In this document: piece after piece, positions 50,701-58,204 of the stretch | Layout: each line of letters opens with the position of its first letter | Position numbering within the stretch: the first letter of the stretch is position 1 | Source of the DNA: Paenibacillus sp. FSL H8-0048 | GTDB lineage: Bacteria > Bacillota > Bacilli > Paenibacillales > Paenibacillaceae | Assembly: GCF_038002825.1 (NCBI RefSeq) | Contig: NZ_JBBODF010000001.1 | Span: 6,696,001 to 6,760,000 of the forward strand | Reading direction: 5' to 3' | DNA length: 64,000 bases | Made by a program: the position numbers and the translations under genes | Notes under the pieces: generated by a model | What the model saw: the letters and a program-made list of their open reading frames with translations, nothing else | What the model was told of the DNA's origin: nothing | Databases searched by the model: none

Positions 50701-52198
50701 CACGACGGGACTGGATGGTCCAGTGGGCACAACGGGACTGGATGGTCCGGTGGGCACGACAGGTCTAGACGGTCCAGTGGGCACGACAGGTTTAGACGGT
50801 CCAGTGGGCACGACAGGACTCGACGGTCCGGTGGGCACGACGGGACTGGATGGTCCGGTGGGCACGACGGGACTGGATGGCCCGGTGGGCACGACGGGAC
50901 TGGATGGCCCGGTGGGCACAACAGGTTTAGACGGTCCAGTAGGAACGACGGGACTCGACGGTCCAGTGGGCACAACAGGGTTCGATGGTCCAGTAGGTAC
51001 AACAGGACTGGATGGTCCGGTGGGCACGACAGGTCTAGACGGTCCAGTGGGCACAACAGGTTTAGACGGCCCGGTGGGTACGACAGGTTTGGACGGCCCG
51101 GTGGGTACGACAGGTCTGGACGGTCCGGTCGGAACGACGGGACTGGATGGTCCAGTGGGAACGACGGGACTCGATGGTCCAGTGGGAACGACGGGACTTG
51201 ATGGTCCGGTCGGTACAACGGGACTGGATGGTCCAGTAGGCACAACAGGGTTCGATGGTCCGGTGGGCACGACGGGTGTAGATGGACCGGTAGGAACGAC
51301 GGGACTGGACGGTCCGATCGGCACGACGGGAATCACAGGTTCAACAGGACTCACCGGGTTAACAGGGGCTACGGGTACGACGGGTCCTCCAGGGGCTACG
51401 GGATTAAGTATTGTCGAAACAGGAGAGACAGGTGCAACAGGACTAACAGGGCCAACAGGAACTACAGGGGCTACTGGACCAACAGGAACAACAGGACCAC
51501 AGGGGAAAAAGGGAATTGACGGCGCAAATGGAAATAACGGCGATGACGGTCGAACAGGAGCTACGGGATATACCGGTCTAACCGGAGCGACTGGATTCAC
51601 AGGTCCAACCGGCATTACCGGATTATCAGGCCCGACAGGAACCACCGGGTATGCAGGCCCAACAGGGACGACCGGGCTGGCAGGTCCAGTTGGAGCTACG
51701 GGATATACAGGTGCTACAGGACCTACCGGGATTGGGATAGTGGGCCCGACGGGTTCCATGTCCCGAAGCTATGCACAATTTGCTTTTTATGAACCCGTGG
51801 CTGTAGCAACCAGTGATCATTTTCCTATTCCTCATTTCACTTACGTTAATACATCCAGCAGTGGTGATGCTATAGGTCCGGATAGTACGGATACAGATGC
51901 ATTTGTTGTCCAAAGCGGAAGCTATCTAATCATGTATCAGGCCAATATTCAGTCTAGTGATATCAGACCGGCTGGTCTGGAACTTTTATTAGACGGCATG
52001 CCGGAATCTTTGTCTCAAATTGCCGCTCCAATGAACAACGTTGCTTCTATAGTACATGGAACCTATATCCTTGAAGCGGATGAACCCACAACAATCCAAC
52101 TAGCCCTTATGTATGAGGGAACTTCTGTAACCAGTAGAGCCACAGGAATGCCTAATGCGTTTTTCGCGGCTAAAGTTACAATAGTTCTACTTGGTTAA
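44744..52198 (+). CDS. Giant collagen-like protein with 237 nonapeptide repeats
   Basis: The 2484-residue protein consists of a short Gly-X-Y lead (residues 1-59), 237 copies of GTTGLDGPV (60-2192), a more varied collagen tail (~2193-2345, including GKKGIDGANGNNGDDGRTG) and a ~140-residue beta-rich cap (MSRSYAQFAFYEPVAV to KVTIVLLG). A triple helix of this length would be roughly 650 nm by collagen geometry, far longer than typical BclA filaments. Thr-rich positions are likely O-glycosylation sites, in line with the glycosyltransferases upstream. Variants of the unit are rare (LEG, VDG, FDG, DGS, DGPI, GPM). The ATG has SD GAGGAG; no signal peptide is present. Confidence 0.92.
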   Translation: MGVGPTGPRGTTGPPGTTGPQGTTGPVGPGAQGPRGSTGPGGRTGTTGSIGTTGPSGAVGTTGLDGPVGTTGLEGPVGTTGLDGPVGTTGLDGPVGTTGLDGSVGTTGLDGPVGTTGLDGPVGTTGLDGPVGTTGLDGPVGTTGLEGPVGTTGLDGPVGTTGLDGPVGTTGLDGPVGTTGLDGPVGTTGLDGPVGTTGLDGPVGTTGLDGPVGTTGLDGPVGTTGLDGPVGTTGLDGPVGTTGLDGPVGTTGLDGPVGTTGLDGPVGTTGLDGPVGTTGLDGPVGTTGLDGPVGTTGLDGPVGTTGLDGPVGTTGLDGPVGTTGLDGPVGTTGLDGPVGTTGLDGPVGTTGLDGPVGTTGLDGPVGTTGLDGPVGTTGLDGPVGTTGLDGPVGTTGLDGPVGTTGLDGPVGTTGLDGPVGTTGLDGPVGTTGLDGPVGTTGLDGPVGTTGLDGPVGTTGLDGPVGTTGLDGPVGTTGLDGPVGTTGLDGPVGTTGLDGPVGTTGLDGPVGTTGLDGPVGTTGLDGPVGTTGLDGPVGTTGLDGPVGTTGLDGPVGTTGLDGPVGTTGLDGPVGTTGLDGPVGTTGLDGPVGTTGLDGPVGTTGLDGPVGTTGLDGPVGTTGLDGPVGTTGLDGPVGTTGLDGPVGTTGLDGPVGTTGLDGPVGTTGLDGPVGTTGLDGPVGTTGLDGPVGTTGLDGPVGTTGLDGPVGTTGLDGPVGTTGLDGPVGTTGLDGPVGTTGLDGPVGTTGLDGPVGTTGLDGPVGTTGLDGPVGTTGLDGPVGTTGLDGPVGTTGLDGPVGTTGLDGPVGTTGLDGPVGTTGLDGPVGTTGLDGPVGTTGLDGPVGTTGLDGPVGTTGLDGPVGTTGLDGPVGTTGLDGPVGTTGLDGPVGTTGLDGPVGTTGLDGPVGTTGLDGPVGTTGLDGPVGTTGLDGPVGTTGLDGPVGTTGLDGPVGTTGLDGPVGTTGLDGPVGTTGLDGPVGTTGLDGPVGTTGLDGPVGTTGLDGPVGTTGLDGPVGTTGLDGPVGTTGLDGPVGTTGLDGPVGTTGLDGPVGTTGLDGPVGTTGLDGPVGTTGLDGPVGTTGLDGPVGTTGLDGPVGTTGLDGPVGTTGLEGPMGTTGLDGPVGTTGLDGPVGTTGLDGPVGTTGLDGPVGTTGLDGPVGTTGLDGPVGTTGLDGPVGTTGLDGPVGTTGLDGPVGTTGLDGPVGTTGLDGPVGTTGLDGPVGTTGLDGPVGTTGLDGPVGTTGLDGPVGTTGLDGPVGTTGLDGPVGTTGLDGPVGTTGLDGPVGTTGLDGPVGTTGLDGPVGTTGVDGPVGTTGLDGPVGTTGLDGPVGTTGLDGPVGTTGLDGPVGTTGLDGPVGTTGLDGPVGTTGLDGPVGTTGLDGPVGTTGLDGPVGTTGLDGPVGTTGLDGPVGTTGLDGPVGTTGLDGPVGTTGLDGPVGTTGLDGPVGTTGLDGPVGTTGLDGPVGTTGLDGPVGTTGLDGPVGTTGLDGPVGTTGLDGPVGTTGLDGPVGTTGLDGPVGTTGLDGPVGTTGLDGPVGTTGLDGPVGTTGLDGPVGTTGLDGPVGTTGLDGPVGTTGLDGPVGTTGLDGPVGTTGLDGPVGTTGLDGPVGTTGLDGPVGTTGLDGPVGTTGLDGPVGTTGLDGPVGTTGLDGPVGTTGLDGPVGTTGLDGPVGTTGLDGPVGTTGLDGPVGTTGLDGPVGTTGLDGPVGTTGLDGPVGTTGLDGPVGTTGLDGPVGTTGLDGPVGTTGLDGPVGTTGLDGPVGTTGLDGPVGTTGLDGPVGTTGLDGPVGTTGLDGPVGTTGLDGPVGTTGLDGPVGTTGLDGPVGTTGLDGPVGTTGLDGPVGTTGLDGPVGTTGLDGPVGTTGLDGPVGTTGLDGPVGTTGLDGPVGTTGLDGPVGTTGLDGPVGTTGLDGPVGTTGLDGPVGTTGLDGPVGTTGLDGPVGTTGLDGPVGTTGLDGPVGTTGLDGPVGTTGLDGPVGTTGLDGPVGTTGLDGPVGTTGLDGPVGTTGLDGPVGTTGLDGPVGTTGLDGPVGTTGLDGPVGTTGLDGPVGTTGLDGPVGTTGLDGPVGTTGLDGPVGTTGFDGPVGTTGLDGPVGTTGLDGPVGTTGLDGPVGTTGLDGPVGTTGLDGPVGTTGLDGPVGTTGLDGPVGTTGLDGPVGTTGLDGPVGTTGFDGPVGTTGVDGPVGTTGLDGPIGTTGITGSTGLTGLTGATGTTGPPGATGLSIVETGETGATGLTGPTGTTGATGPTGTTGPQGKKGIDGANGNNGDDGRTGATGYTGLTGATGFTGPTGITGLSGPTGTTGYAGPTGTTGLAGPVGATGYTGATGPTGIGIVGPTGSMSRSYAQFAFYEPVAVATSDHFPIPHFTYVNTSSSGDAIGPDSTDTDAFVVQSGSYLIMYQANIQSSDIRPAGLELLLDGMPESLSQIAAPMNNVASIVHGTYILEADEPTTIQLALMYEGTSVTSRATGMPNAFFAAKVTIVLLG
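44921..51319 (+). repeat. 27-bp coding repeat, exactly 237 units
   Basis: The region is 6399 bp long, which is 237 x 27 with no indel. Codon choice varies between units (for example GGACTGGAT, GGTCTAGAC, GGTTTAGAC, GGGTTAGAT), while the peptide barely changes. Blocks of units with the same synonymous pattern recur: one of about 15 units begins at 45661 and again at 46066 (405 bp apart), another at 46571 and 46868 (297 bp, 11 units apart). These reveal segmental duplications within the array. The repeat has no stop codon in several frames of both strands, which creates giant spurious antisense ORFs. Confidence 0.95.
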
Positions 52199-52247
52199 AG
52201 TAACAATAAATATGAATATGAATTTGATTATGTAATCTAAGCGTTCA

Positions 52248-52287
52248 GTCAGGATCAGCATGAAACTAAGCTGATCTTGACTTTTTT
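52248..52287 (+). terminator. Terminator of the giant collagen gene
   Basis: A 12-bp stem with one G-U pair (52248-52259 with 52270-52281), 10-nt loop and TTTTTT (52282-52287) follow 50 nt after the stop codon. Confidence 0.9.
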
Positions 52288-52456
52288 ATTGTATAGGAAA
52301 CTATAGTTTCCTGCTGCTGCGGCAGAGGTGTGTGTAGATTTGTGGATAAGAGCTCTTGGAATGATTCGGAGGTAGGCTTAGAACCTATAGAATGGGAGGG
52401 TACAACGGCCTATGAACCAAATGTATGCGAAAAACAGCATACATTGTGCCCGCAAG

Positions 52457-53869
52457 GATGGCGTAAAGTAAGTTGTGTACCAAGATTTGGAGTCTAGTCA
52501 GACACCAAAAAAGTAGGGTATCCTCGGGATTGCGAAACCACCAAGGAGGAACCCTACCAATGAGTATTTTACCCGAAAGTTCTCTGAATAATCTATTTGA
52601 AAAACTTGTTAAAGATTTTGTGAAAGACAACATGGAACGCCTGTTGCGCGCCGAAATCCAGGGGTTTATGGACAGTGAAGAAGCCGGTGCCAGCAATAGT
52701 CGCAATGGCTACTATACGCGAGACTTACACACGAAATACGGCCATATCGAGGATCTTCAGGTGCCCCGGGACCGCCAAAGCCTTTTCCAGACGCAGATGT
52801 TTGAGCCGTACCAGCGGCGGGACGGATGGTTAGAAGAGGCCGTCATCCAAATGTACAAATCGGGCATGGGTACGCGGGATGTGGCCCGGTTCATTGAAAG
52901 TATGTTTGGCAGCCACTACTCCCCCACCACGGTCAGCAATATTACGGCTACGGTGCTGGACGATATCCACCAGTGGCAGAAACGGCCCCTGAGCAAACGG
53001 TACTCCGTGATCTACTTGGATGGGCTGTACGTGAAGCTGAAACGGGGCACGGTCCGTGGCGAAGTGGTCTACTTTGCGATGGGGATTGACGAGGAGGGAC
53101 AGCGTCAAATTCTCGGGTTTTACGTGGGCGGCCAAGAGAGTTCGAATGGCTGGCGGGAGGTACTCAAAGACCTGTACGACCGCGGAGCGCAGGAAGTCCT
53201 GCTGGGTGTGTTTGACGGACTACCGGGGCTGGATGCGGCGTTTAAAGAGACCTATCCTCAGGCAGATGTACAGCATTGCGTAGTGCACAAAGTGCGGGCC
53301 ACGTTCCCTAAAATCCGGATGGAGCACAAAACTGATGTCCTTGAAGCGTTGAAAACCGTATATACCGCACCGGATGAAGTGGTAGCCCGGGCTAACTTTG
53401 ATACGGTCAAAGCGAAGTGGAACAAGCTATATCCGAAGGAAATGAGGTCCTGGGAGGAACAGTTATCCACACTCCTGACGTTCTACAAGTATCCGGAATC
53501 GATCCGTAAAGCGATCTACACGTCGAACCCCATCGAACGGATGAACAAGGAAATCCGCAAGCGTCTGAAACCGATGAACAGTCTGACGAACATGGATGCG
53601 GCAGAGAAAATCGTGTACCTGGAGATGCTGGAATACAATGAACGTCATGCAGGGCGGGTCGCCCAAGGCTTTGGCATGGATGCCGTTAAAAAGAAGCTAA
53701 AAGAGCTATTCGAAACACGCTATCCCTCTTTGCCCACACCGGAAGAGACATAGCAGAGAAATCCAGTTTCTGGGGGTCGGGGTTCCCCCTCCCCCCAGAA
53801 ACACTACACCCCAACCCGTAACCCCGGGGAGGTACTTCTACTCTCTTACACAAACTTCTTGACGCTACC
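52457..53869 (+). mobile_element. IS256-family insertion sequence
   Basis: The element spans about 1413 bp. Its imperfect terminal inverted repeats are GATGGCGTAAAGTAAGTTG at the left and, read inward from the right end, GGTAGCGTCAAGAAGTTTG; both continue to TGTGTA. It is flanked by an 8-bp direct duplication, CCCGCAAG (52449-52456 and 53870-53877), the size known for IS256-type elements. It carries one complete transposase gene and sits inside a 52-bp repeat array between two collagen genes. Confidence 0.9.
52560..53753 (+). CDS. IS256-family (mutator) transposase
   Basis: The ATG at 52560 after AAGGAGG gives 397 residues, a normal length for the family. DDE residues are visible in YLDGLYVKL (Asp), LGVFDGLPGL (Asp) and NPIERMNKEIRKRL (Glu), with the DVQHCVVHKVR segment between. 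The N-terminal zinc-free DNA-binding part includes FMDSEEAGASNSRNGYY. The gene looks intact, so the element may still be able to move. Confidence 0.95.
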   Translation: MSILPESSLNNLFEKLVKDFVKDNMERLLRAEIQGFMDSEEAGASNSRNGYYTRDLHTKYGHIEDLQVPRDRQSLFQTQMFEPYQRRDGWLEEAVIQMYKSGMGTRDVARFIESMFGSHYSPTTVSNITATVLDDIHQWQKRPLSKRYSVIYLDGLYVKLKRGTVRGEVVYFAMGIDEEGQRQILGFYVGGQESSNGWREVLKDLYDRGAQEVLLGVFDGLPGLDAAFKETYPQADVQHCVVHKVRATFPKIRMEHKTDVLEALKTVYTAPDEVVARANFDTVKAKWNKLYPKEMRSWEEQLSTLLTFYKYPESIRKAIYTSNPIERMNKEIRKRLKPMNSLTNMDAAEKIVYLEMLEYNERHAGRVAQGFGMDAVKKKLKELFETRYPSLPTPEET

Positions 53870-54078
53870 CCCGCAAGCAGGGAAATGGACCGAATGTATG
53901 GCTAAAACAGCATACATTGTGCCCGCAAGCAGGGAAATGGACCGAATGTATGGCTAAAACAGCATACATTGTGCCCGCAAGCAGGGAAATGGACCGAATG
54001 TATGGCTAAAACAGCATACATTGTGCCCGCAAGCAGGGAAATGGACCGAATGTATGGCTAAAACAGCATACATTGTGT

Positions 54079-54452
54079 TCGCTCGCAGGTAATCTTATTC
54101 ACCCGTTAGGGTGATTTTGTTCAAATAAAAGAATGAATATGTTTCACACGATAACTTATCCTTATATTTCTCGCTGAAATGATACCGTCCTTAAAAGGAC
54201 GGCAAAGCTGTTTCTACTTGTTGATCAGGAATTATGATGTTCGTTGGATTGAATAAGTTGTGCGCGTAGGCGCGTGAGCCGGATGTGGTTGAAAAACCGA
54301 CCATAATAGTGATGCCGCAGGCGTTTTGTTCCTTTATTAAACATTAAGAAAGAAAAAAGGGATTTTCCTTAAATAGCTTGGACGGATTAACGAACCATTT
54401 ATTCTGAACGGCATATGATGGACTATTCTAATCAAGAAAGGAGAGGATTGAT
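54079..54452. other. Intergenic region upstream of the 54453 collagen gene
   Basis: Just after the repeat array there is a 6-bp stem with TTTT (54099-54118) that could act as a terminator, and a perfect 8-bp stem-loop CCGTCCTT-AA-AAGGACGG (54185-54202) without a T-run. CATATGATG at 54412-54420 could be a sporulation sigma-type -10 region for the next gene; that is a guess from word similarity. No gene is supported. Confidence 0.4.
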
Positions 54453-55556
54453 TTGTCTCAAGCCAATCTGCCGAATATTACACCAACCATTTCTCTCACC
54501 AGAAATGACGCTATCAATATGATGCTATCGGCAATCGCGATGGAAGAACTGGGACTTAGCCATGTCATTAATGCAGAAGGAGAGAAGCTGCAATATGCAC
54601 TGGGTACTCTTCCTGGAGTAACCGCTCCGGTCGTGAACATTTCCAATCTTCAGGACATTACTTCAAGCATAAGGAATATGCTGGGGGAGACGGTTAAAAG
54701 TGCTTGGTTACAGACCAGCCAACTAGAGAGTCTGCTTGCAGCACCTGTGGATTACGGGGCTACCGGAGTAACCGGACCAACAGGTCCAGACGAAGGTCCA
54801 CCAGGTCCAAGAGGCCTGCCCGGTGTAACTGGAGACACCGGAGATGAGGGTGCTACAGGGGTGACCGGCCCCACCGGCGCTATTGGTCTAACCGGTCTGC
54901 CAGGTTTAACCGGAACCACAGGTCTCACAGGTGAAACAGGAGTGACTGGTGTGACTGGCATGACCGGGCTTACGGGTCTAACCGGAGCTACTGGTCTAAC
55001 AGGAGAAACTGGACTTACAGGGCAAACGGGTGCCACGGGTCTGACAGGGTTAATGGGTCTGACCGGGGAAACGGGCGCAACCGGAGCGACTGGTCTTACC
55101 GGTGCTACAGGCTTACCTGGCGTCTCCGGTGTGCCTGAAATAGACCGGCTGGTATCTTATGTTACTGGAGCAACTGTAACTGCAGGTGATCCAGTGGTGT
55201 TTACCGATGACGGAGCTAATTCAGGTACGAGCATCTTTCGTGCTGGAGCAGGAACATTTAATTTACTGAATAATGATGTGGGGGGTGTAAATGAGCCTGC
55301 GCTATACTATGTCCAATATTCAGCAAATGCAGTTTCTGCAGCAGGCGCCGGGATGGACCTCGGGCTGCTTCTCAACGGAACCGGCATTGATGGAAGTCAG
55401 GCAACATCCGCTATTCTAGGAGCTCCAAATGTAGTGAAGGGCGGAAGCGTCTTTCCCACAGTTACAGCCGAGAATCCTAATACACTGGTAGTGTCAAATT
55501 TGGGGGACGATCTCACCAATCTCTCTGCTACCATCTCAATCATTAAATTGCTCTAA
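54453..55556 (+). CDS. Collagen-like protein with N-terminal NITPTISLTR domain
   Basis: The TTG at 54453 follows AAAGGAGAGG by 6-7 nt and gives 367 residues. Residues 1-~100 are the LPNITPTISLTR...AMEELGLSHVINAEGEKLQY domain, ~105-230 a Gly-X-Y stalk (GLTGLTGATGLTGETG type) and the last ~135 a beta-rich cap (IDRLVSYVTGATVTAGDP to ISIIKLL). The N-domain recurs in the 31599 and 55585 products and is probably the attachment module. It has no signal peptide. Confidence 0.9.
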   Translation: MSQANLPNITPTISLTRNDAINMMLSAIAMEELGLSHVINAEGEKLQYALGTLPGVTAPVVNISNLQDITSSIRNMLGETVKSAWLQTSQLESLLAAPVDYGATGVTGPTGPDEGPPGPRGLPGVTGDTGDEGATGVTGPTGAIGLTGLPGLTGTTGLTGETGVTGVTGMTGLTGLTGATGLTGETGLTGQTGATGLTGLMGLTGETGATGATGLTGATGLPGVSGVPEIDRLVSYVTGATVTAGDPVVFTDDGANSGTSIFRAGAGTFNLLNNDVGGVNEPALYYVQYSANAVSAAGAGMDLGLLLNGTGIDGSQATSAILGAPNVVKGGSVFPTVTAENPNTLVVSNLGDDLTNLSATISIIKLL

Positions 55557-55584
55557 CCCATCTTAATACAGAGGAGTTGATTCC

Positions 55585-56703
55585 ATGTCTCAGGCGAACC
55601 TGCCTAATATCACCCCAACGATAAACATTAGTAGGGATGATGCTGTCAACCTGCTGCTGTCGTCCATTGCGATGGAAGAATTAGGGCTTAGCCATATCAT
55701 TAATGCCGAAGGAGAGAAGCTGCAATATATCCTGGGCACCTTACCCGGGGTTACAGCTCCCGAGGCGACGATTGGCGAAGTGCTGGCTATGAATGATAGT
55801 GTAAGAAATATGATGCGCGACATTGTCAAGAAGGAATTTATTCTTACCAATAAGCTGGAAACAGTACTCTCAGCTTCTATAATGGTAGGTCCCACAGGGG
55901 CAACCGGTGTGACGGGGGATCCGGGTGGCCCTCCAGGACCCGTAGGAGCTCAAGGTATTGCCGGAGAACAAGGTCCAATAGGCCCCACTGGGCAAACGGG
56001 AGAGACGGGACTTACCGGCTTAACCGGACAGACGGGAATCACAGGTTTTACTGGGCTGACTGGAGAGACCGGAGAGACTGGTGACATGGGTTTAACCGGG
56101 CTTACCGGCTTAACCGGCTTAACCGGGCTTACCGGCTTAACCGGCTTAACCGGGCTTACCGGCTTAACCGGGCTTACCGGCTTAACCGGCTTAACTGGCT
56201 TAACCGGCTTAACCGGCTTAACCGGCTTAACCGGCTTAACCGGGGCGACTGGTGATACAGGAGACGCCTTCTTTGCCGACTATAGTTCTGCAGTAGCCAG
56301 CGAAGCTACTGTGGGTTCACCTGATGCAGTGATATGGAATGAACCAGGTCCGCAGAGCGGAAATATTATTCTTGATACGAATATTGGTAATTTCTTTGTA
56401 CTACCGGTGAATTCTACTATTTTTGTGCAATTTTATGTCAGTGGGCAGAACCCCCTTGACCCTGCTGGCCCGATGGTTTTCCAGTTATATACCACAGATT
56501 TAACAGGAGCACGGATTGATGCTGTTGAAGGGGGAGGTGCAAGCTCAGATATAGCAAATACTTCTATAGCAACCGTGTCCGGCGGAGCTATTGTAGTGAC
56601 AGACGCAACCCAGGTCGGCTTGGGATTGTTCAATGATACCGGAGAGCCTATCGGAGAAGGTATACCCGTTAATGCCAACATCCAACTGATCCGAATCAAT
56701 TAA
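55585..56703 (+). CDS. Collagen-like protein with NITPTINISR domain and LTG repeats
   Basis: The 372-residue protein has the same N-domain as the previous gene (LPNITPTINISRDDAV, AMEELGLSHIINAEGEKLQY). The stalk contains a run of about twenty consecutive Gly-Leu-Thr triplets encoded by near-identical 9-bp units (56092-56248), a slippage-prone tract. The ~140-residue cap starts AFFADYSSAVASEATVG. It follows the paralog by 28 nt with SD GAGGAG, so the two form an operon by tandem duplication. Confidence 0.9.
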   Translation: MSQANLPNITPTINISRDDAVNLLLSSIAMEELGLSHIINAEGEKLQYILGTLPGVTAPEATIGEVLAMNDSVRNMMRDIVKKEFILTNKLETVLSASIMVGPTGATGVTGDPGGPPGPVGAQGIAGEQGPIGPTGQTGETGLTGLTGQTGITGFTGLTGETGETGDMGLTGLTGLTGLTGLTGLTGLTGLTGLTGLTGLTGLTGLTGLTGLTGLTGLTGATGDTGDAFFADYSSAVASEATVGSPDAVIWNEPGPQSGNIILDTNIGNFFVLPVNSTIFVQFYVSGQNPLDPAGPMVFQLYTTDLTGARIDAVEGGGASSDIANTSIATVSGGAIVVTDATQVGLGLFNDTGEPIGEGIPVNANIQLIRIN

Positions 56704-56915
56704 TATATTTGGAGAGCAGCAAGGCGTCGAGAATCCAATTTCGGCGTCTTCGTTGCGGGTACCATGTTGCCGGACTTAGTGGAGATAAATAAATATCTTA
56801 TATAACGGACTTGGACAATCTGGCTGCTGCATAAGCTGGAAGTGGAAGTGCTTGCGGCAATACTGCCTTTCTGCGAAGCAGCAAAATAGGAAAGAGAAAG
56901 AAGGGTTGTGACGAT

Positions 56916-58145
56916 ATGTCATCATTGATTCCGGTTGAACTGGGAAATCCGGGAGCAGCAGTCAGGCTGAGTAGTCCTGTATTGCTGGAAGTTGGCCGTC
57001 CCTTATCCCAAATTGATTTCAGCGTACCACTGTCGTTCAAGCCGGTTGCGTCCGGCAATTATCACTTAATTATCGAGTTGTCTGTTCTGAAGGACGGTAA
57101 GGTTCTTCATACCCTGTCCGATCCTTATATAGGCACCGCTAATTCAGCGGGTAGTATCTTATCTGCCGATGTGAATGCAAGCATCACTGGCAGTTTCGGC
57201 CAGGGGGAACAGCATTTTGAACTGGAGCTAAGGGTGTTGTCCTATCAGAATATCGTGTCGAGTCCACTGTTGGGTGTCCCGGCCATATCCATTCAAGCCT
57301 CCTCTGTGCTGGCTGAAGAGGTGGGTCCTACAGGGCCAACCGGCCAGACGGGGAATCCCGGCAACCGGGGGGTGACAGGGACGACGGGTACGCAAGGACC
57401 GGTTGGGTCCCCGGGGAGCACTAATATTGCAGGAACAACAGGGCTGCGGGGTGCAACAGGAGCAACAGGTGTTGTAATTAACCTAGGGAGTGACACAGGG
57501 CCAACAGGGTATACAGGCGTGACCGGTCCAGGTATTACCGGCCCAACCGGTGCGACAGGGATCGGGGCAACCGGTCCAACAGGTCCAGGTCCAGCCGGAC
57601 CTACTGGAGCGAGTGGAGCCAAGGGAGTGACCGGCCTTACCGGCCCGGGATCAAGCATTACCGGCCCAACCGGACCGACCGGAGATACAGGTGCTCCCGG
57701 GTCCAGCCGATCCTTGCCGGTGGTCATAAGTGATGATTTGCTGGTAAAAGATCCAGGCCCAAATCGAGGGGCTCTTGTTGTTGGTAAGCTTCCACCGTTG
57801 CAGATCGATGCGGCTGACCGCTGTGTCCTTATTGAGGGAGCACTACAGATCAGCTTCGGCAATCCGCCTAACAATTCTTTTTATAATACTATAATCTATC
57901 AAGTCCTGCGAAATGGTCAACCCATAAATCCTCCACATTTCTGGTTATTACGGTACAGCTACAGCGGTGCAGACAATTCCATTCCCTCGACTGCCGGGTT
58001 GGCTTACTTCGATATCGATGATAATCCGCCGGTTGGACCTACCGAATATACACTGACAGCGCAGATATTTGACAGCTCAATTAACACAACAATCAGCTAT
58101 ACGTCGCTCAATGCATCCGCAAAAGTGTTTCTGGATGGAAACTGA
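56916..58145 (+). CDS. Collagen-like protein with N-terminal beta domain
   Basis: The 409-residue protein has an N-terminal beta-sandwich-like domain of ~130 residues (SSLIPVELGNPGAAVRLSS to VLSYQNIVSSPLLGVPAISI), a Gly-X-Y stalk of ~130 residues interrupted by short non-collagen segments (VVINLGSDTG) and a ~140-residue beta-rich cap. The N-domain recurs in the products at 58205, 59456 and 61878. SD-like GAAGGGTTGTG lies upstream of the ATG. It starts a run of four related genes. Confidence 0.85.
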   Translation: MSSLIPVELGNPGAAVRLSSPVLLEVGRPLSQIDFSVPLSFKPVASGNYHLIIELSVLKDGKVLHTLSDPYIGTANSAGSILSADVNASITGSFGQGEQHFELELRVLSYQNIVSSPLLGVPAISIQASSVLAEEVGPTGPTGQTGNPGNRGVTGTTGTQGPVGSPGSTNIAGTTGLRGATGATGVVINLGSDTGPTGYTGVTGPGITGPTGATGIGATGPTGPGPAGPTGASGAKGVTGLTGPGSSITGPTGPTGDTGAPGSSRSLPVVISDDLLVKDPGPNRGALVVGKLPPLQIDAADRCVLIEGALQISFGNPPNNSFYNTIIYQVLRNGQPINPPHFWLLRYSYSGADNSIPSTAGLAYFDIDDNPPVGPTEYTLTAQIFDSSINTTISYTSLNASAKVFLDGN

Positions 58146-58204
58146 GCTTGTACCAATGAATTAATTATGCAGCAAAGAAATGTATCTTAGGTATAAGGAG
58201 TTGA

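Larger units (their letters stand above)
52413..54078. repeat. 52-bp intergenic repeat array split by an insertion sequence
   Basis: Each unit contains AATGTATG-N10-CATACATT, an 8-bp perfect inverted repeat, and CCCGCAAGCAGGGAAATGG. Cores lie at 52420 (left of the IS) and at 53893, 53945, 53997 and 54049 (right of it), with 52-bp steps. If the IS and one copy of its 8-bp target duplication are removed, the left core falls exactly 52 bp before the first right core, so the array originally had five regular units. The frame words GAAATGGACCGAATG resemble those of the 51-bp arrays at 271, 4399 and 20020. Confidence 0.88.

Noticed and set aside
44836..51759. Two giant antisense reading frames of 2307 and 2121 residues (TGPSSPVVP-type repeats) opposite the collagen gene
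   Set aside because: A 27-bp repeat without stop codons stays open in several frames by construction. There is no SD or start context, and the sense strand has a good start, collagen register and structured cap.
53870..54078. CRISPR array
   Set aside because: Unlike CRISPR, the whole 52-bp unit is repeated without unique spacers, and no cas genes are present.
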